Assembly: GCA_030524035.1 (NCBI GenBank)
Contig: JAUNHG010000002.1
Span: forward strand, 372,001-436,000
DNA length: 64,000 nucleotides
Source: Kocuria sp.
GTDB taxonomy: Bacteria > Actinomycetota > Actinomycetes > Actinomycetales > Micrococcaceae
Direction: 5' to 3'
Shown: positions 45,729 to 54,710 of the stretch, in pieces
How the letters are laid out: each line of letters begins with the position of its first letter
How positions within the stretch are numbered: the stretch's first letter is position 1
The notes under the pieces: model-generated
Told to the model about the DNA's origin: nothing
The model's database searches: none
Seen by the model: the letters and a program-made list of their open reading frames with translations, nothing else
Made by a program: the position numbers and the translations under genes

Positions 45729-48635
45729 GTGAACGATCAGAGTCATCCTCAGCCTTCCAGCGTCACCATCGGCACGAAGACCGACACCCCCCAGGAGGTG
45801 GCGCTTCCTACCCCAGTGGCCCGGCCAGAGCGCAAGTTACTGCTGATCGACGGCCATTCCCTCGCTTTTCGTGCATTTTTTGCGCTCTCTCGGGCAGCTG
45901 AGTACGGCCATGGTCCGGCTTTTGTCACAGAATCCGGTGAGCATACGGAAGCCGTGTACGGCTTCTTAAACACCATGGCCAAAATGCTGCGGGAACAGAA
46001 GCCCACCCATCTGGTTGTTTCTTTTGATCTTGAAGGGCCCTCACTACGTTCAGAAGAGTACAGCGAATATAAGGGCGGACGAGACGAAACCCCGGAGGCC
46101 TTCCACGGCCAGGTACCTCGGATTCAGGCGATTCTCGAGGCATTGGGCGTTCCCGTCGTCACGCAGGAAGGGTATGAAGCCGATGACGTCTTGGCCACGT
46201 TGGCTCGCCGTGGAGCAGAAGAAGACTTTGAAGTTTTAGTTTTTTCCGGCGACCGGGATGCCTTTCAGATGATCAACGATCATGTAACTGTGATCTACCC
46301 GGGGCGCACGCCGTCCGACCTGAAAGTGATGGACGCTGCAGCGGTAGCAGAAAAGTACAAGGTTCCGCCGCAGTACTACCCAGATTTAGCGGCTTTAACC
46401 GGCGAACAAGCGGATAACTTGCCCGGTGTTCCAGGGGTGGGACCGGGCTTCGCCGCCAAATGGATCGAAGCCTATGGAGACCTTGAGTCCGTGATCTCGC
46501 ACGCGGAAAAAATCACCGGCAAAAAAGGGGAAGCTCTGCGGGAGAACCTGGATCTGGTCCGGCGTAACCGAAAACTCAACCGGCTGGAAACAGGTTTAGA
46601 CCTTGGGGTGAACCTGGAACACACCGCGTTGCCGACCCCCAATCTGGAGGCCGTCAACGCATTATTCGACGATCTGGACTTTGGTGCAGGGCTGCGTGGA
46701 CGAATTCTTGACGTCTTTGCCGCCGACGAGCCCGGACCTGCCACAGCTGATCCTCACGTGGAAACGGTTGATGCTGTGGAGTCCGCTGAAACCTTGGCGG
46801 ACTGGCTCAACACCGTTGCGGACCACCACGTCGCGCTGCGACCGCTACGTCACGCAGATGACACCCCACAACCGGGAGGTCGCGAGGTCACTGAACTCTT
46901 GTTAGCTTGCGCAGCAACCGAGGATCAGCCGGCTACGGCCATCCGCGTAGACCTTCTCAACGCGAACAGCGACGTTGAAAGTGTTCTGGCTGATTGGTTG
47001 AACGATCCACACCGTCCCAAAGTTGTTGAAGGATTTAAGGATCTGTGGAAGTCCTTACGCTTGCGCGGGCTGGAGCTCGATGGCGTTGTGGACGATATCG
47101 CTTTATCTGCATACCTTCTTGAACCAGCGCGACGTCATTACGATCTTGAAACACTGCTCGTGGATTACCTGGACCTGGAAGTCCCTGCTCGACAAGAGAA
47201 TCACGACGACACTCAGGAACCTCAGCTCGAGCTCCATGTTTCCCCTGATGCATCCGGAACGCAGCGGGCGCGTACATCACTAGCTCAAGCCTTGCGGGAG
47301 GCTGAGTTAGCCATCGCGGCCCTCCAGCTTTCCGCCACGCTGCGTGCGAAGTTGGAGGCAGACGGACAAACAGCACTGCTGACGGGCATGGATCTTCCAT
47401 TAGCCAGGATTTTGGGACAGATGGAACTCACCGGTGTTGCAGTGGACCGAGATAAAGTGGAAACACTGCTCCGAGATTTGGAAGCCCCCATCCGACAAGC
47501 CTGGGATACGGCTCAGGCACTCGTACCACGCGAGGCCGACGCTGCGGAGGTCAACTTAGGTTCCACCAAGCAGTTACAAACAGTGCTGTTTGACACATTG
47601 GGGTTACCGCCCACCAAAAAAATTAAAACCGGTTACACCACTTCAGCTGCCGCTCTGGAAGAACTGCTCACCAGAGTAGACGCAGATTCACCAGGGGCGC
47701 AGTTCCTGCTGGCGTTGCGTCGCTGGCGGGATACCACCAAGCTCAAACAGATTGTTCAGGGGTTGCGTTCTGCGATTCAGGATGATGATCGCATCCATAC
47801 CGACTATCAGCAGACGGTAGCGGCGACGGGTAGATTGTCTTCCACAGACCCCAATTTGCAGAACATTCCGGTCCGTTCAGAAGAAGGACGTCAGATTCGT
47901 GCCGCTTTTGTGGTTGGGAAGGATGCAGGGACTCCATTCGAGGCTTTAGTCACAGCAGACTATTCACAGATCGAAATGCGCGTGATGGCGCACCTTTCGA
48001 AAGATCAGGGTCTGATTGAAGCCTTCCAGGCTGGGGAAGATTTGCACAGATACGTGGGAGCTAAGGTGTTTGGGGTTGCCCCAGAAGACGTCACCACTGC
48101 AATGCGTTCCAAGGTCAAAGCGATGAGTTACGGCTTGGTGTACGGCTTAAGCTCATACGGACTCTCCCAACAGCTCAACATCTCGGTTGATGAGGCACGG
48201 ACTATGATGTCCGATTACTTCAAGCGGTTTGGGGGAGTGCGGGACTTCCTCCGCGGTGTGGTCGATGTAGCGAGAGAAAATGGGTACACGGAAACTATTG
48301 ATGGTCGTCGCCGTTACCTGCCGGACCTCACCAGTGATAATCGTCAGCTGCGTCAAGCGGCAGAGCGCATGGCGCTGAACGCTCCGATCCAGGGGTCAGC
48401 TGCGGACATTCTCAAGAAGGCCATGATTCTGGTGGACCGGGAAATTCAGCGACAAGATTTACGGTCCCGGATGTTGATGCAGGTACACGATGAACTAGTG
48501 GTGGAGGCCGCTGCCGGCGAAGTGGACATCGTCAGTCAAATTCTGACGACTCAGATGGGATCAGCTATCGAACTATCGGTACCTTTGGAAGTCAATGTGG
48601 GAGTGGGCGCCGACTGGAACGCTGCGGCTCACTGA
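45729..48635 (+). CDS. polA: DNA polymerase I
   Basis: A 968-residue PolA for gap filling and repair. The 5' nuclease domain (residues 35-320) has FDLEGPSLRSEEY, EADDVLATLARR and FSGDRDAFQ. The 3'-5' exonuclease-like domain lacks the DxE pair, so proofreading is probably inactive, as in many actinobacteria. The polymerase domain has motif A TADYSQIEMRVMAH, motif B RSKVKAMSYGLVYGLSSYG and motif C MQVHDELVVEA. The start is GTG 45729. Confidence 0.96.
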   Translation: MNDQSHPQPSSVTIGTKTDTPQEVALPTPVARPERKLLLIDGHSLAFRAFFALSRAAEYGHGPAFVTESGEHTEAVYGFLNTMAKMLREQKPTHLVVSFDLEGPSLRSEEYSEYKGGRDETPEAFHGQVPRIQAILEALGVPVVTQEGYEADDVLATLARRGAEEDFEVLVFSGDRDAFQMINDHVTVIYPGRTPSDLKVMDAAAVAEKYKVPPQYYPDLAALTGEQADNLPGVPGVGPGFAAKWIEAYGDLESVISHAEKITGKKGEALRENLDLVRRNRKLNRLETGLDLGVNLEHTALPTPNLEAVNALFDDLDFGAGLRGRILDVFAADEPGPATADPHVETVDAVESAETLADWLNTVADHHVALRPLRHADDTPQPGGREVTELLLACAATEDQPATAIRVDLLNANSDVESVLADWLNDPHRPKVVEGFKDLWKSLRLRGLELDGVVDDIALSAYLLEPARRHYDLETLLVDYLDLEVPARQENHDDTQEPQLELHVSPDASGTQRARTSLAQALREAELAIAALQLSATLRAKLEADGQTALLTGMDLPLARILGQMELTGVAVDRDKVETLLRDLEAPIRQAWDTAQALVPREADAAEVNLGSTKQLQTVLFDTLGLPPTKKIKTGYTTSAAALEELLTRVDADSPGAQFLLALRRWRDTTKLKQIVQGLRSAIQDDDRIHTDYQQTVAATGRLSSTDPNLQNIPVRSEEGRQIRAAFVVGKDAGTPFEALVTADYSQIEMRVMAHLSKDQGLIEAFQAGEDLHRYVGAKVFGVAPEDVTTAMRSKVKAMSYGLVYGLSSYGLSQQLNISVDEARTMMSDYFKRFGGVRDFLRGVVDVARENGYTETIDGRRRYLPDLTSDNRQLRQAAERMALNAPIQGSAADILKKAMILVDREIQRQDLRSRMLMQVHDELVVEAAAGEVDIVSQILTTQMGSAIELSVPLEVNVGVGADWNAAAH

Positions 48636-48720
48636 GCACCGTGAGTGGCACGCCGGTTATTGGGAAGGCCTGTGTGAGTGAGCACAAGCGAGTACTGCCT
48701 TGACACACTCACTTGTGGTA

Positions 48721-48750
48721 TTGATTCCACCTGCAAAACGCGCCTAGAAT
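48721..48750 (+). promoter_or_regulatory. Predicted rpsA promoter
   Basis: TTGATT (48721-48726) and TAGAAT (48745-48750) are separated by 18 bases and lie 116 bases before the rpsA start. They match the -35/-10 pattern of housekeeping sigma factors better than the other promoters seen in the window. An alternative -35, TTGACA (48700-48705), has no well-spaced -10. Confidence 0.6.
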
Positions 48751-48865
48751 GCCGAGGTGTGCATTCCGCATACGCTGTCCATCAGATGTCGAAACATCCG
48801 TTCTGCTGCTGAGCACTTCGCGGTTGTTTCACTGACCATTTCCAATTCATCGGAGTCCCTACTAC

Positions 48866-50323
48866 ATGACCACCACCACCCCGCAGGTTGCCATTAACGA
48901 CATCGGCTCGGAAGAAGATTTCCTGGCAGCCGTTGATGCGACCATCAAGTACTTCAACGATGGCGACCTGGTGGAAGGCACTGTTGTCAAGGTTGACCGT
49001 GACGAGGTTCTCCTCGATATCGGTTACAAGACCGAAGGTGTCATCCCGTCCCGCGAGCTATCCATCAAGCACGACATCGACCCAGATGAGGTCGTTGCCG
49101 TGGGTGACGAAGTCGAAGCCTTGGTCCTCACCAAAGAGGATAAAGAAGGCCGTCTAATCCTTTCCAAGAAGCGCGCCCAATACGAGCGCGCTTGGGGCGA
49201 CATCGAAAAGGTCAAGGAAGAAGACGGCGTTGTTACCGGCACCGTGATCGAAGTAGTCAAGGGTGGCTTGATCATCGACATCGGTTTGCGTGGCTTCCTT
49301 CCGGCATCGCTGGTGGAAATGCGTCGTGTCCGTGATCTGGGCCCGTACATCGGCCAGAAGCTTGAAGCCAAAATTATTGAGCTGGATAAAAACCGCAACA
49401 ATGTGGTGCTGTCACGGCGTGCTTGGCTTGAGCAGACTCAGTCTGAAGTCCGCTCTGATTTCCTCAACAAACTGGAAAAGGGCCAGGTGCGCTCTGGCCA
49501 CGTTTCCTCAATCGTCAACTTTGGTGCGTTTGTGGATTTGGGTGGTGTGGACGGCCTGGTCCATGTTTCCGAACTTTCCTGGAAGCACATCGACCACCCG
49601 GGCGAAGTTGTCGAAGTTGGTCAGGAAGTTACCGTGGAAGTTCTGGACGTGGACATGGACCGCGAACGGGTGTCTCTGTCTTTGAAAGCCACACAGGAAG
49701 ATCCCTGGCAGTTGTTCGCTCGTACCCATGCTTTGGGGCAGGTCGTCCCGGGCAAGGTCACCAAGTTGGTGCCGTTCGGCGCGTTTGTGCGGGTTGAAGA
49801 CGGCATCGAAGGCTTGGTGCACATTTCCGAACTTGCTCAGCGCCATGTAGATCTGGCCGATCAGGTGGTGGGTGTCAACGAAGATCTCTTCGTCAAAGTC
49901 ATTGATATTGACTTGGACCGCCGCCGAATTTCGTTGTCCCTTAAGCAGGCCAACGAAGGCGTGGATCCGGAATCAACCGAGTTCGATCCCGCCCAGTACG
50001 GTATGGCTGCCGAGTACGACGAAGAAGGCAACTACAAGTACCCCGAAGGTTTTGATCCCGAAACCAATGAATGGATCGAAGGCTTTGAGCAGCAGCGTGC
50101 AGCCTGGGAGCAGCAGTACGCAGATGCCCAGACCCGTTGGGAAGCGCACAAGGAGCAGGTGCGTCGCCACTTGACTGAGGATGCCGAAGCCGCTGTGGAG
50201 GGTGCAGGTGTGGCACCTGCCGCTCCGACTTCTTATTCTTCTGAAGCCCCGGCAGAAGACGAAGGCACTCTGGCGTCCGACGAAGCCTTGGCTGCGTTAC
50301 GCGAGAAGCTGACCGGCAACTGA
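48866..50323 (+). CDS. rpsA: 30S ribosomal protein S1
   Basis: A 485-residue S1 with four S1 RNA-binding repeats (about residues 30-105, 118-190, 205-278 and 292-365), for example GVIPSRELS, GFLPASLVEM, GAFVDLGGVDGLVHVSELSW and GAFVRVEDGIEGLVHISELA. The acidic C-terminal tail (after about residue 380) is typical of actinobacterial S1. It delivers structured mRNA to the 30S subunit. ATG 48866 lacks a strong ribosome-binding site, as is common for S1. A strong terminator follows. Confidence 0.96.
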   Translation: MTTTTPQVAINDIGSEEDFLAAVDATIKYFNDGDLVEGTVVKVDRDEVLLDIGYKTEGVIPSRELSIKHDIDPDEVVAVGDEVEALVLTKEDKEGRLILSKKRAQYERAWGDIEKVKEEDGVVTGTVIEVVKGGLIIDIGLRGFLPASLVEMRRVRDLGPYIGQKLEAKIIELDKNRNNVVLSRRAWLEQTQSEVRSDFLNKLEKGQVRSGHVSSIVNFGAFVDLGGVDGLVHVSELSWKHIDHPGEVVEVGQEVTVEVLDVDMDRERVSLSLKATQEDPWQLFARTHALGQVVPGKVTKLVPFGAFVRVEDGIEGLVHISELAQRHVDLADQVVGVNEDLFVKVIDIDLDRRRISLSLKQANEGVDPESTEFDPAQYGMAAEYDEEGNYKYPEGFDPETNEWIEGFEQQRAAWEQQYADAQTRWEAHKEQVRRHLTEDAEAAVEGAGVAPAAPTSYSSEAPAEDEGTLASDEALAALREKLTGN

Positions 50324-50340
50324 TCGGATAATTTTCCGTC

Positions 50341-50381
50341 ACGTCATGGCCCCGCACTGTATGTGTGCGGGGCCATGACGT
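50341..50381 (+). terminator. Strong hairpin terminator after rpsA
   Basis: ACGTCATGGCCCCGCAC (50341-50357) pairs perfectly with its reverse complement (50365-50381) around a 7-base loop: a 17-bp stem 18 bases past the rpsA stop. Confidence 0.85.
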
Positions 50382-50478
50382 TCCCGGTACGTATGGGTGT
50401 GGTATGCCGTGACCTGGATAGGACCCATGAATAGCGCGCCACGATATCGGACGTACACCTAATACGGTGCTGGGTGGG

Positions 50479-50490
50479 TAGCCTGTGGGC
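50479..50490 (+). promoter_or_regulatory. Predicted -10 element of coaE
   Basis: TAGCCT (50479-50484) is followed by six bases (GTGGGC) and ATG 50491. This decides the start: an in-frame GTG at 50485 lies inside the spacer and would not be transcribed from this promoter. Confidence 0.5.
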
Positions 50491-51120
50491 ATGCTGCATA
50501 TTGCGTTGACGGGTGGGATCGCTGCGGGTAAGTCGGTCGTGGCCGCCCGGCTTGTGAATAACGGAGCTGTCCTAGTGGATTCGGATGCCATTGTTCGCAA
50601 ACTCCAGGAACCGGCCCAACCGGGGCTCGTCGCAATTGCCAGGGAATTTGGTCCGCACATGATTGCCGCTGATGGTTCTTTGAATCGGAAGGAATTGGGC
50701 GAACTGATTTTCAGCGATGATCATGCCCGTATTCGGCTAAACGAAATCATTCATCCGTTAGTGCGGGAGCGTTCTAAGGAACTGGTGCAGCAGGCCGTCG
50801 CCGAACGGGGGCAGGATGTGGTGATTGTTCATGACATCCCGCTTCTGGTGGAAACGGGCCAGGCTCGCGATTTTGACGTGGTGTTGGTGGTGGAATCTCC
50901 GCGTGAAGAACGTATTCGTCGCATGGTGGAAAACCGTGGAATGACAGAAGACGAGGCTTTAGCACGTATTGACGCCCAAGCCACTGATAATCAGCGCCGG
51001 GCGGTGGCCGACCACGTGTTTATCAATAACACATCGGTGGAGGATCTAGAGGCTGCTGTGGATGCTTGGTGGCATCAAACCCAAGAGTCATCATGGAAAA
51101 AATTGGGACACCAAATATAA
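50491..51120 (+). CDS. coaE: Dephospho-CoA kinase
   Basis: A 209-residue kinase for the last step of coenzyme A synthesis. P-loop ALTGGIAAGKS (residues 5-15) is followed by the conserved DSDAIVRKLQEP and VIVHDIPLLVETG. ATG 50491 matches the family start MLxIALTGG and a -10 element six bases upstream. rpsA-coaE-uvrB is the conserved actinobacterial order. Confidence 0.95.
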   Translation: MLHIALTGGIAAGKSVVAARLVNNGAVLVDSDAIVRKLQEPAQPGLVAIAREFGPHMIAADGSLNRKELGELIFSDDHARIRLNEIIHPLVRERSKELVQQAVAERGQDVVIVHDIPLLVETGQARDFDVVLVVESPREERIRRMVENRGMTEDEALARIDAQATDNQRRAVADHVFINNTSVEDLEAAVDAWWHQTQESSWKKLGHQI

Positions 51121-51157
51121 CCATTATTGCGACCATCTCAGTGTCGGACCCCCGGCG

Positions 51158-51169
51158 TAGGCTTGAGTC
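51158..51169 (+). promoter_or_regulatory. Predicted -10 element of uvrB
   Basis: TAGGCT (51158-51163) is followed by six bases and the ATG of uvrB with no ribosome-binding site, so the mRNA is probably leaderless. The hexamer equals that before uvrA, and the spacing is also six. Confidence 0.55.
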
Positions 51170-53248
51170 ATGAGCTTGGCACAGGAAATCACCCGAACCG
51201 TTGCCCCTTTTGAGGTTGTTTCCGAGTACACACCTGCCGGTGACCAGCCCAAAGCTATTGCAGAACTCACCCAGCGTGTTAACGATGGTGAAAAAGACAT
51301 CGTCCTGCTGGGTGCTACCGGTACGGGGAAGTCGGCGACCGCCGCTTGGTTGATCGAGTCCGTGCAAAGACCCACCCTGCTGATGGTGCAGAACAAGACC
51401 CTGGCCGCTCAGCTAGCCAGCGAACTGCGGGAACTGTTGCCCAACAACGCAGTTGAATACTTCGTTTCTTACTACGACTACTACCAACCAGAAGCTTACG
51501 TCCCACAAACCGATACTTTCATTGAAAAAGATTCGTCCATCAATGAAGAAGTGGAACGTCTGCGCCACTCAGCCACTAACGCTCTGCTGACGCGCCGCGA
51601 TGTGGTTGTGGTCTCCACCGTCTCCTGCATTTACGGCCTCGGTACACCTGAAGAGTACATTCAACAGATGGTCACCCTGACAGTGGGGAAAGAACTAGAT
51701 CGGGATGACTTACTCCGCCAATTCGTGAACATGCAATATGTCCGCAACGACCTTGACTTCCATCGTGGGACTTTCCGAGTCCGAGGAGACACCGTGGAAA
51801 TCATCCCCATGTACGAAGAGCATGCCATCCGCATCGAATTTTTCGGCGATGAAATTGAGGCAATCTACACGCTCCACCCACTCACCGGGGAAATTATCCG
51901 AGAAGAAAACGAAATGTACGTTTTCCCGGCATCCCATTATGTGGCTGGTGCTGAACGCATGGCCCGAGCCGTCACAGGCATTGAAGATGAACTGCGTGAA
52001 CGCTTAAATGCGTTAGAAAACCAGAACAAACTGGTGGAAGCTCAACGACTGCGCATGCGCACCACCTACGACCTCGAAATGATGCAGCAAATGGGCTACT
52101 GCAATGGGATCGAAAACTACTCCCGGCATATTGACGGCCGTAGCCCCGGCTCCGCGCCACACTGCTTACTGGATTACTTCCCGGATGATTTTTTACTCAT
52201 TATCGACGAATCCCATGTAACCGTCCCACAAATCGGAAGCATGTATGAAGGCGACATGTCCCGCAAACGGACACTCGTGGAACACGGATTCCGCCTGCCT
52301 TCAGCTATGGATAACCGCCCTCTACAGTGGGATGAATTCCTGGAACGAATCGGCCAAACCGTGTATCTTTCCGCAACCCCAGGAACCTACGAACTCGAAA
52401 AATCCGAGGGCTACGTAGAACAAATCATTCGTCCCACAGGTCTGGTGGACCCCGAAGTCATCATCAAACCCACACGCGGGCAAATCGACGACCTACTACA
52501 CGAAATCAACACCCGCGCAGAACGCGATGAAAGAGTGCTGGTCACCACGCTCACCAAACGTATGGCCGAAGACCTCACCGACTACCTCATGGAACACGGT
52601 GTCAAAGTGCAGTACCTTCACTCTGATGTCGATACCCTGCGCCGCGTTGAACTACTCAGTGAACTTCGGCAAGGCGTATTCGACGTGCTTGTGGGCATCA
52701 ACCTACTCCGCGAAGGCCTGGATCTTCCGGAGGTCTCACTGGTCTCCATCCTGGATGCCGACAAAGAAGGATTTCTACGCTCCACCACTTCCCTGATCCA
52801 AACCATCGGACGCGCAGCCCGTAACGTCAATGGCCAAGTCCATATGTACGCCGACAAAATCACGGCTTCCATGCAAACCGCCATCGACGAAACTAATCGC
52901 CGCCGTGACGTACAGATCGCGTACAACACCGAACACGGGATTGACCCCCAGCCCCTACGGAAACGTATTGCGGACATCACGGAACAACTCGCCCGTGAAG
53001 CGGAAGACACCCACAAACTACTCGCCCAACGCTCCGCCGCCAGTGGGAAAACCGCGCCTGTCCAACACAACACAACAGGGCAACAAGCGCCAGGGGCCAC
53101 CAATCTGGAGGATCTTGTGGCCGAACTCACGGACCGTATGAACCAAGCCGCTGCGGACCTCAAATTTGAACTCGCCGCACGAATCCGGGACGAACTCGCA
53201 GATCTCAAACGCGAACTGCGCAACGTTCGGGACTCTTCCGGCAGCTAA
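51170..53248 (+). CDS. uvrB: UvrABC system protein B
   Basis: A 692-residue helicase-like damage verifier of nucleotide-excision repair. Walker [10 protein letters not shown] lies at residues 48-56, the beta-hairpin that pries the damaged strand is in [13 protein letters not shown], and LIIDESHVT is motif II. Helicase motif VI is in [12 protein letters not shown]. The C-terminal UVR domain (residues about 650-685) contacts UvrC. uvrA and uvrC lie downstream in this window. Confidence 0.97.
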   Translation: MSLAQEITRTVAPFEVVSEYTPAGDQPKAIAELTQRVNDGEKDIVLLGATGTGKSATAAWLIESVQRPTLLMVQNKTLAAQLASELRELLPNNAVEYFVSYYDYYQPEAYVPQTDTFIEKDSSINEEVERLRHSATNALLTRRDVVVVSTVSCIYGLGTPEEYIQQMVTLTVGKELDRDDLLRQFVNMQYVRNDLDFHRGTFRVRGDTVEIIPMYEEHAIRIEFFGDEIEAIYTLHPLTGEIIREENEMYVFPASHYVAGAERMARAVTGIEDELRERLNALENQNKLVEAQRLRMRTTYDLEMMQQMGYCNGIENYSRHIDGRSPGSAPHCLLDYFPDDFLLIIDESHVTVPQIGSMYEGDMSRKRTLVEHGFRLPSAMDNRPLQWDEFLERIGQTVYLSATPGTYELEKSEGYVEQIIRPTGLVDPEVIIKPTRGQIDDLLHEINTRAERDERVLVTTLTKRMAEDLTDYLMEHGVKVQYLHSDVDTLRRVELLSELRQGVFDVLVGINLLREGLDLPEVSLVSILDADKEGFLRSTTSLIQTIGRAARNVNGQVHMYADKITASMQTAIDETNRRRDVQIAYNTEHGIDPQPLRKRIADITEQLAREAEDTHKLLAQRSAASGKTAPVQHNTTGQQAPGATNLEDLVAELTDRMNQAAADLKFELAARIRDELADLKRELRNVRDSSGS

Positions 53249-53290
53249 AACCCATCCACCAGCGATAGGGCATGTACCATATTCAGCAGC

Positions 53291-53423
53291 GTAGGGGAGT
53301 ATCCACTCACGTTGTGAACGTCAACACGCAAAGCCTATAGACGCTTTGCCGGGCGCAACGGCCGGAACCTACCGCGCGCCCACCACCGTGGGCCGCGCGA
53401 CCGGCGGAGAGACTTGCGTTCTC
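53291..53423 (+). promoter_or_regulatory. yybP-ykoY (Mn2+) riboswitch candidate
   Basis: The leader contains the conserved GGGGAGTA near its 5' end (53294-53301), then AACGTCAACACG, a perfect GCAAAGC/GCTTTGC hairpin, CCGGGCGCAACG, which can pair back to CGTTGTG, and a terminal GGAGAGACTTGCG. These elements are in the order of the yybP-ykoY consensus (GGGGAGUA, CGUCAA, CCGGC, GAGACC). It lies just upstream of a TerC-family gene, the most common target of this manganese-sensing riboswitch. The basal P1 pairing is weak in this copy. Confidence 0.7.
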
Positions 53424-53457
53424 AAACCCGTCCCAAAACCGTGGAGAGGACGCTTCT

Positions 53458-54687
53458 GTGGAAGTATCATCCCTGATCTGGGGAATCACCATCGCAGTGA
53501 TTCTCGGCATGCTGCTCTTTGACTATGTATTCCACGTCCGTAAGGCGCATGAACCCGAACTCAAAGAAGCAGCCATCTGGTCTGCAATTTATGTCGGAGC
53601 CGCCCTGCTCTTTGGCTTGTTTGTTCTCTGGAAGTGGGGGCCCACGTACGGCGGGGAATACTTCGCCGGGTACATCACCGAAAAAGCCTTATCCGTCGAT
53701 AACCTCTTCGTCTTCTTGATCATCATTGCCTCCTTCAAGGTTCCGCGCGAAGATCAACAGAAGGTTCTGCTTTTTGGTATCACCTTCGCGCTTGTGGCCA
53801 GGACTGCATTCATCTTCATCGGAGCAGCTGCCCTCAACGCCCTGGCGTGGCTGTTCTACATTTTCGGGCTCTTCCTGATCCTCACCGCCGTGAACCTTAT
53901 TCGTGGTGAACTCAAAGACAGGGACGAAGAAGATGAGGCGAACAACTTCATCGTCCGCCTCGCCAAACGCTTTATTCCCACCACCGACTACTATGATGGT
54001 GACAAGCTATTCACCGTAGAAAACGGCAAGCGTGTGATGACGCCCATGTTGCTGGTCATGGTGGCTATCGGCGGCACAGACATCCTGTTCGCCTTCGACT
54101 CAATCCCCGCGATCTTTGGCCTCACCCAAGAAACCTATTTGGTTTTCACCGCTGTGGCCTTCTCCCTCATGGGGTTGCGTCAGCTCTACTTCCTCATTGA
54201 TGGACTCCTGGACCGCCTGATTTACCTGTCATGGGGCCTGGCAATCATCCTGGGCTTCATCGGGTACAAGTTGATCGTCCACGCCCTCCACGAAAATGAT
54301 CTACCGTTCATCAACGGAGGTAACCCCGTGCACTTCCCGCCGGAAGTCACCATCGGTCAATCACTGACCGTGATCATCGGGGTTCTGGTGCTCACGGTAC
54401 TGATTTCCCTATACAGCCCCAAAGGCCGCGCTCTCCGAGTCATCTCTGGGTTGCGCAACGTCGCGGAAACTTACGTGACTTTGCCACAAAACACCCCGAC
54501 CAGCGAACGCCAACGTTTAGCCGCCAAGGGAGCCAAACTTGCATCTGACATGCCCAAGATTCCCGAAAAATATCGGCAAGAACTGATCGAAGAGCACGAT
54601 GAATTCCATGATCTGCTCGACCGTGCCCGCGGAAAACACGAGCACTTTGAACGCACCGGGGAAGCCCCCGAACCAGAGATACGGTGA
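53458..54687 (+). CDS. TerC family integral membrane protein
   Basis: A 409-residue TerC/Alx-like protein with about nine transmembrane helices. Family stretches include EYFAGYITEKALSVDNLFVF, with acidic and Asn residues in the helix, and GGTDILFAFDSIPAIFGLT. TerC/MeeF-type proteins have been tied to Mn2+ export. A yybP-ykoY element upstream supports a Mn2+-responsive role. The start is GTG 53458 after GTGGAGAGGA. The C-terminal 90 residues are cytoplasmic and charged. Confidence 0.9.
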   Translation: MEVSSLIWGITIAVILGMLLFDYVFHVRKAHEPELKEAAIWSAIYVGAALLFGLFVLWKWGPTYGGEYFAGYITEKALSVDNLFVFLIIIASFKVPREDQQKVLLFGITFALVARTAFIFIGAAALNALAWLFYIFGLFLILTAVNLIRGELKDRDEEDEANNFIVRLAKRFIPTTDYYDGDKLFTVENGKRVMTPMLLVMVAIGGTDILFAFDSIPAIFGLTQETYLVFTAVAFSLMGLRQLYFLIDGLLDRLIYLSWGLAIILGFIGYKLIVHALHENDLPFINGGNPVHFPPEVTIGQSLTVIIGVLVLTVLISLYSPKGRALRVISGLRNVAETYVTLPQNTPTSERQRLAAKGAKLASDMPKIPEKYRQELIEEHDEFHDLLDRARGKHEHFERTGEAPEPEIR

Positions 54688-54710
54688 TTAGGCGCAGCGA
54701 CTACGGCATC

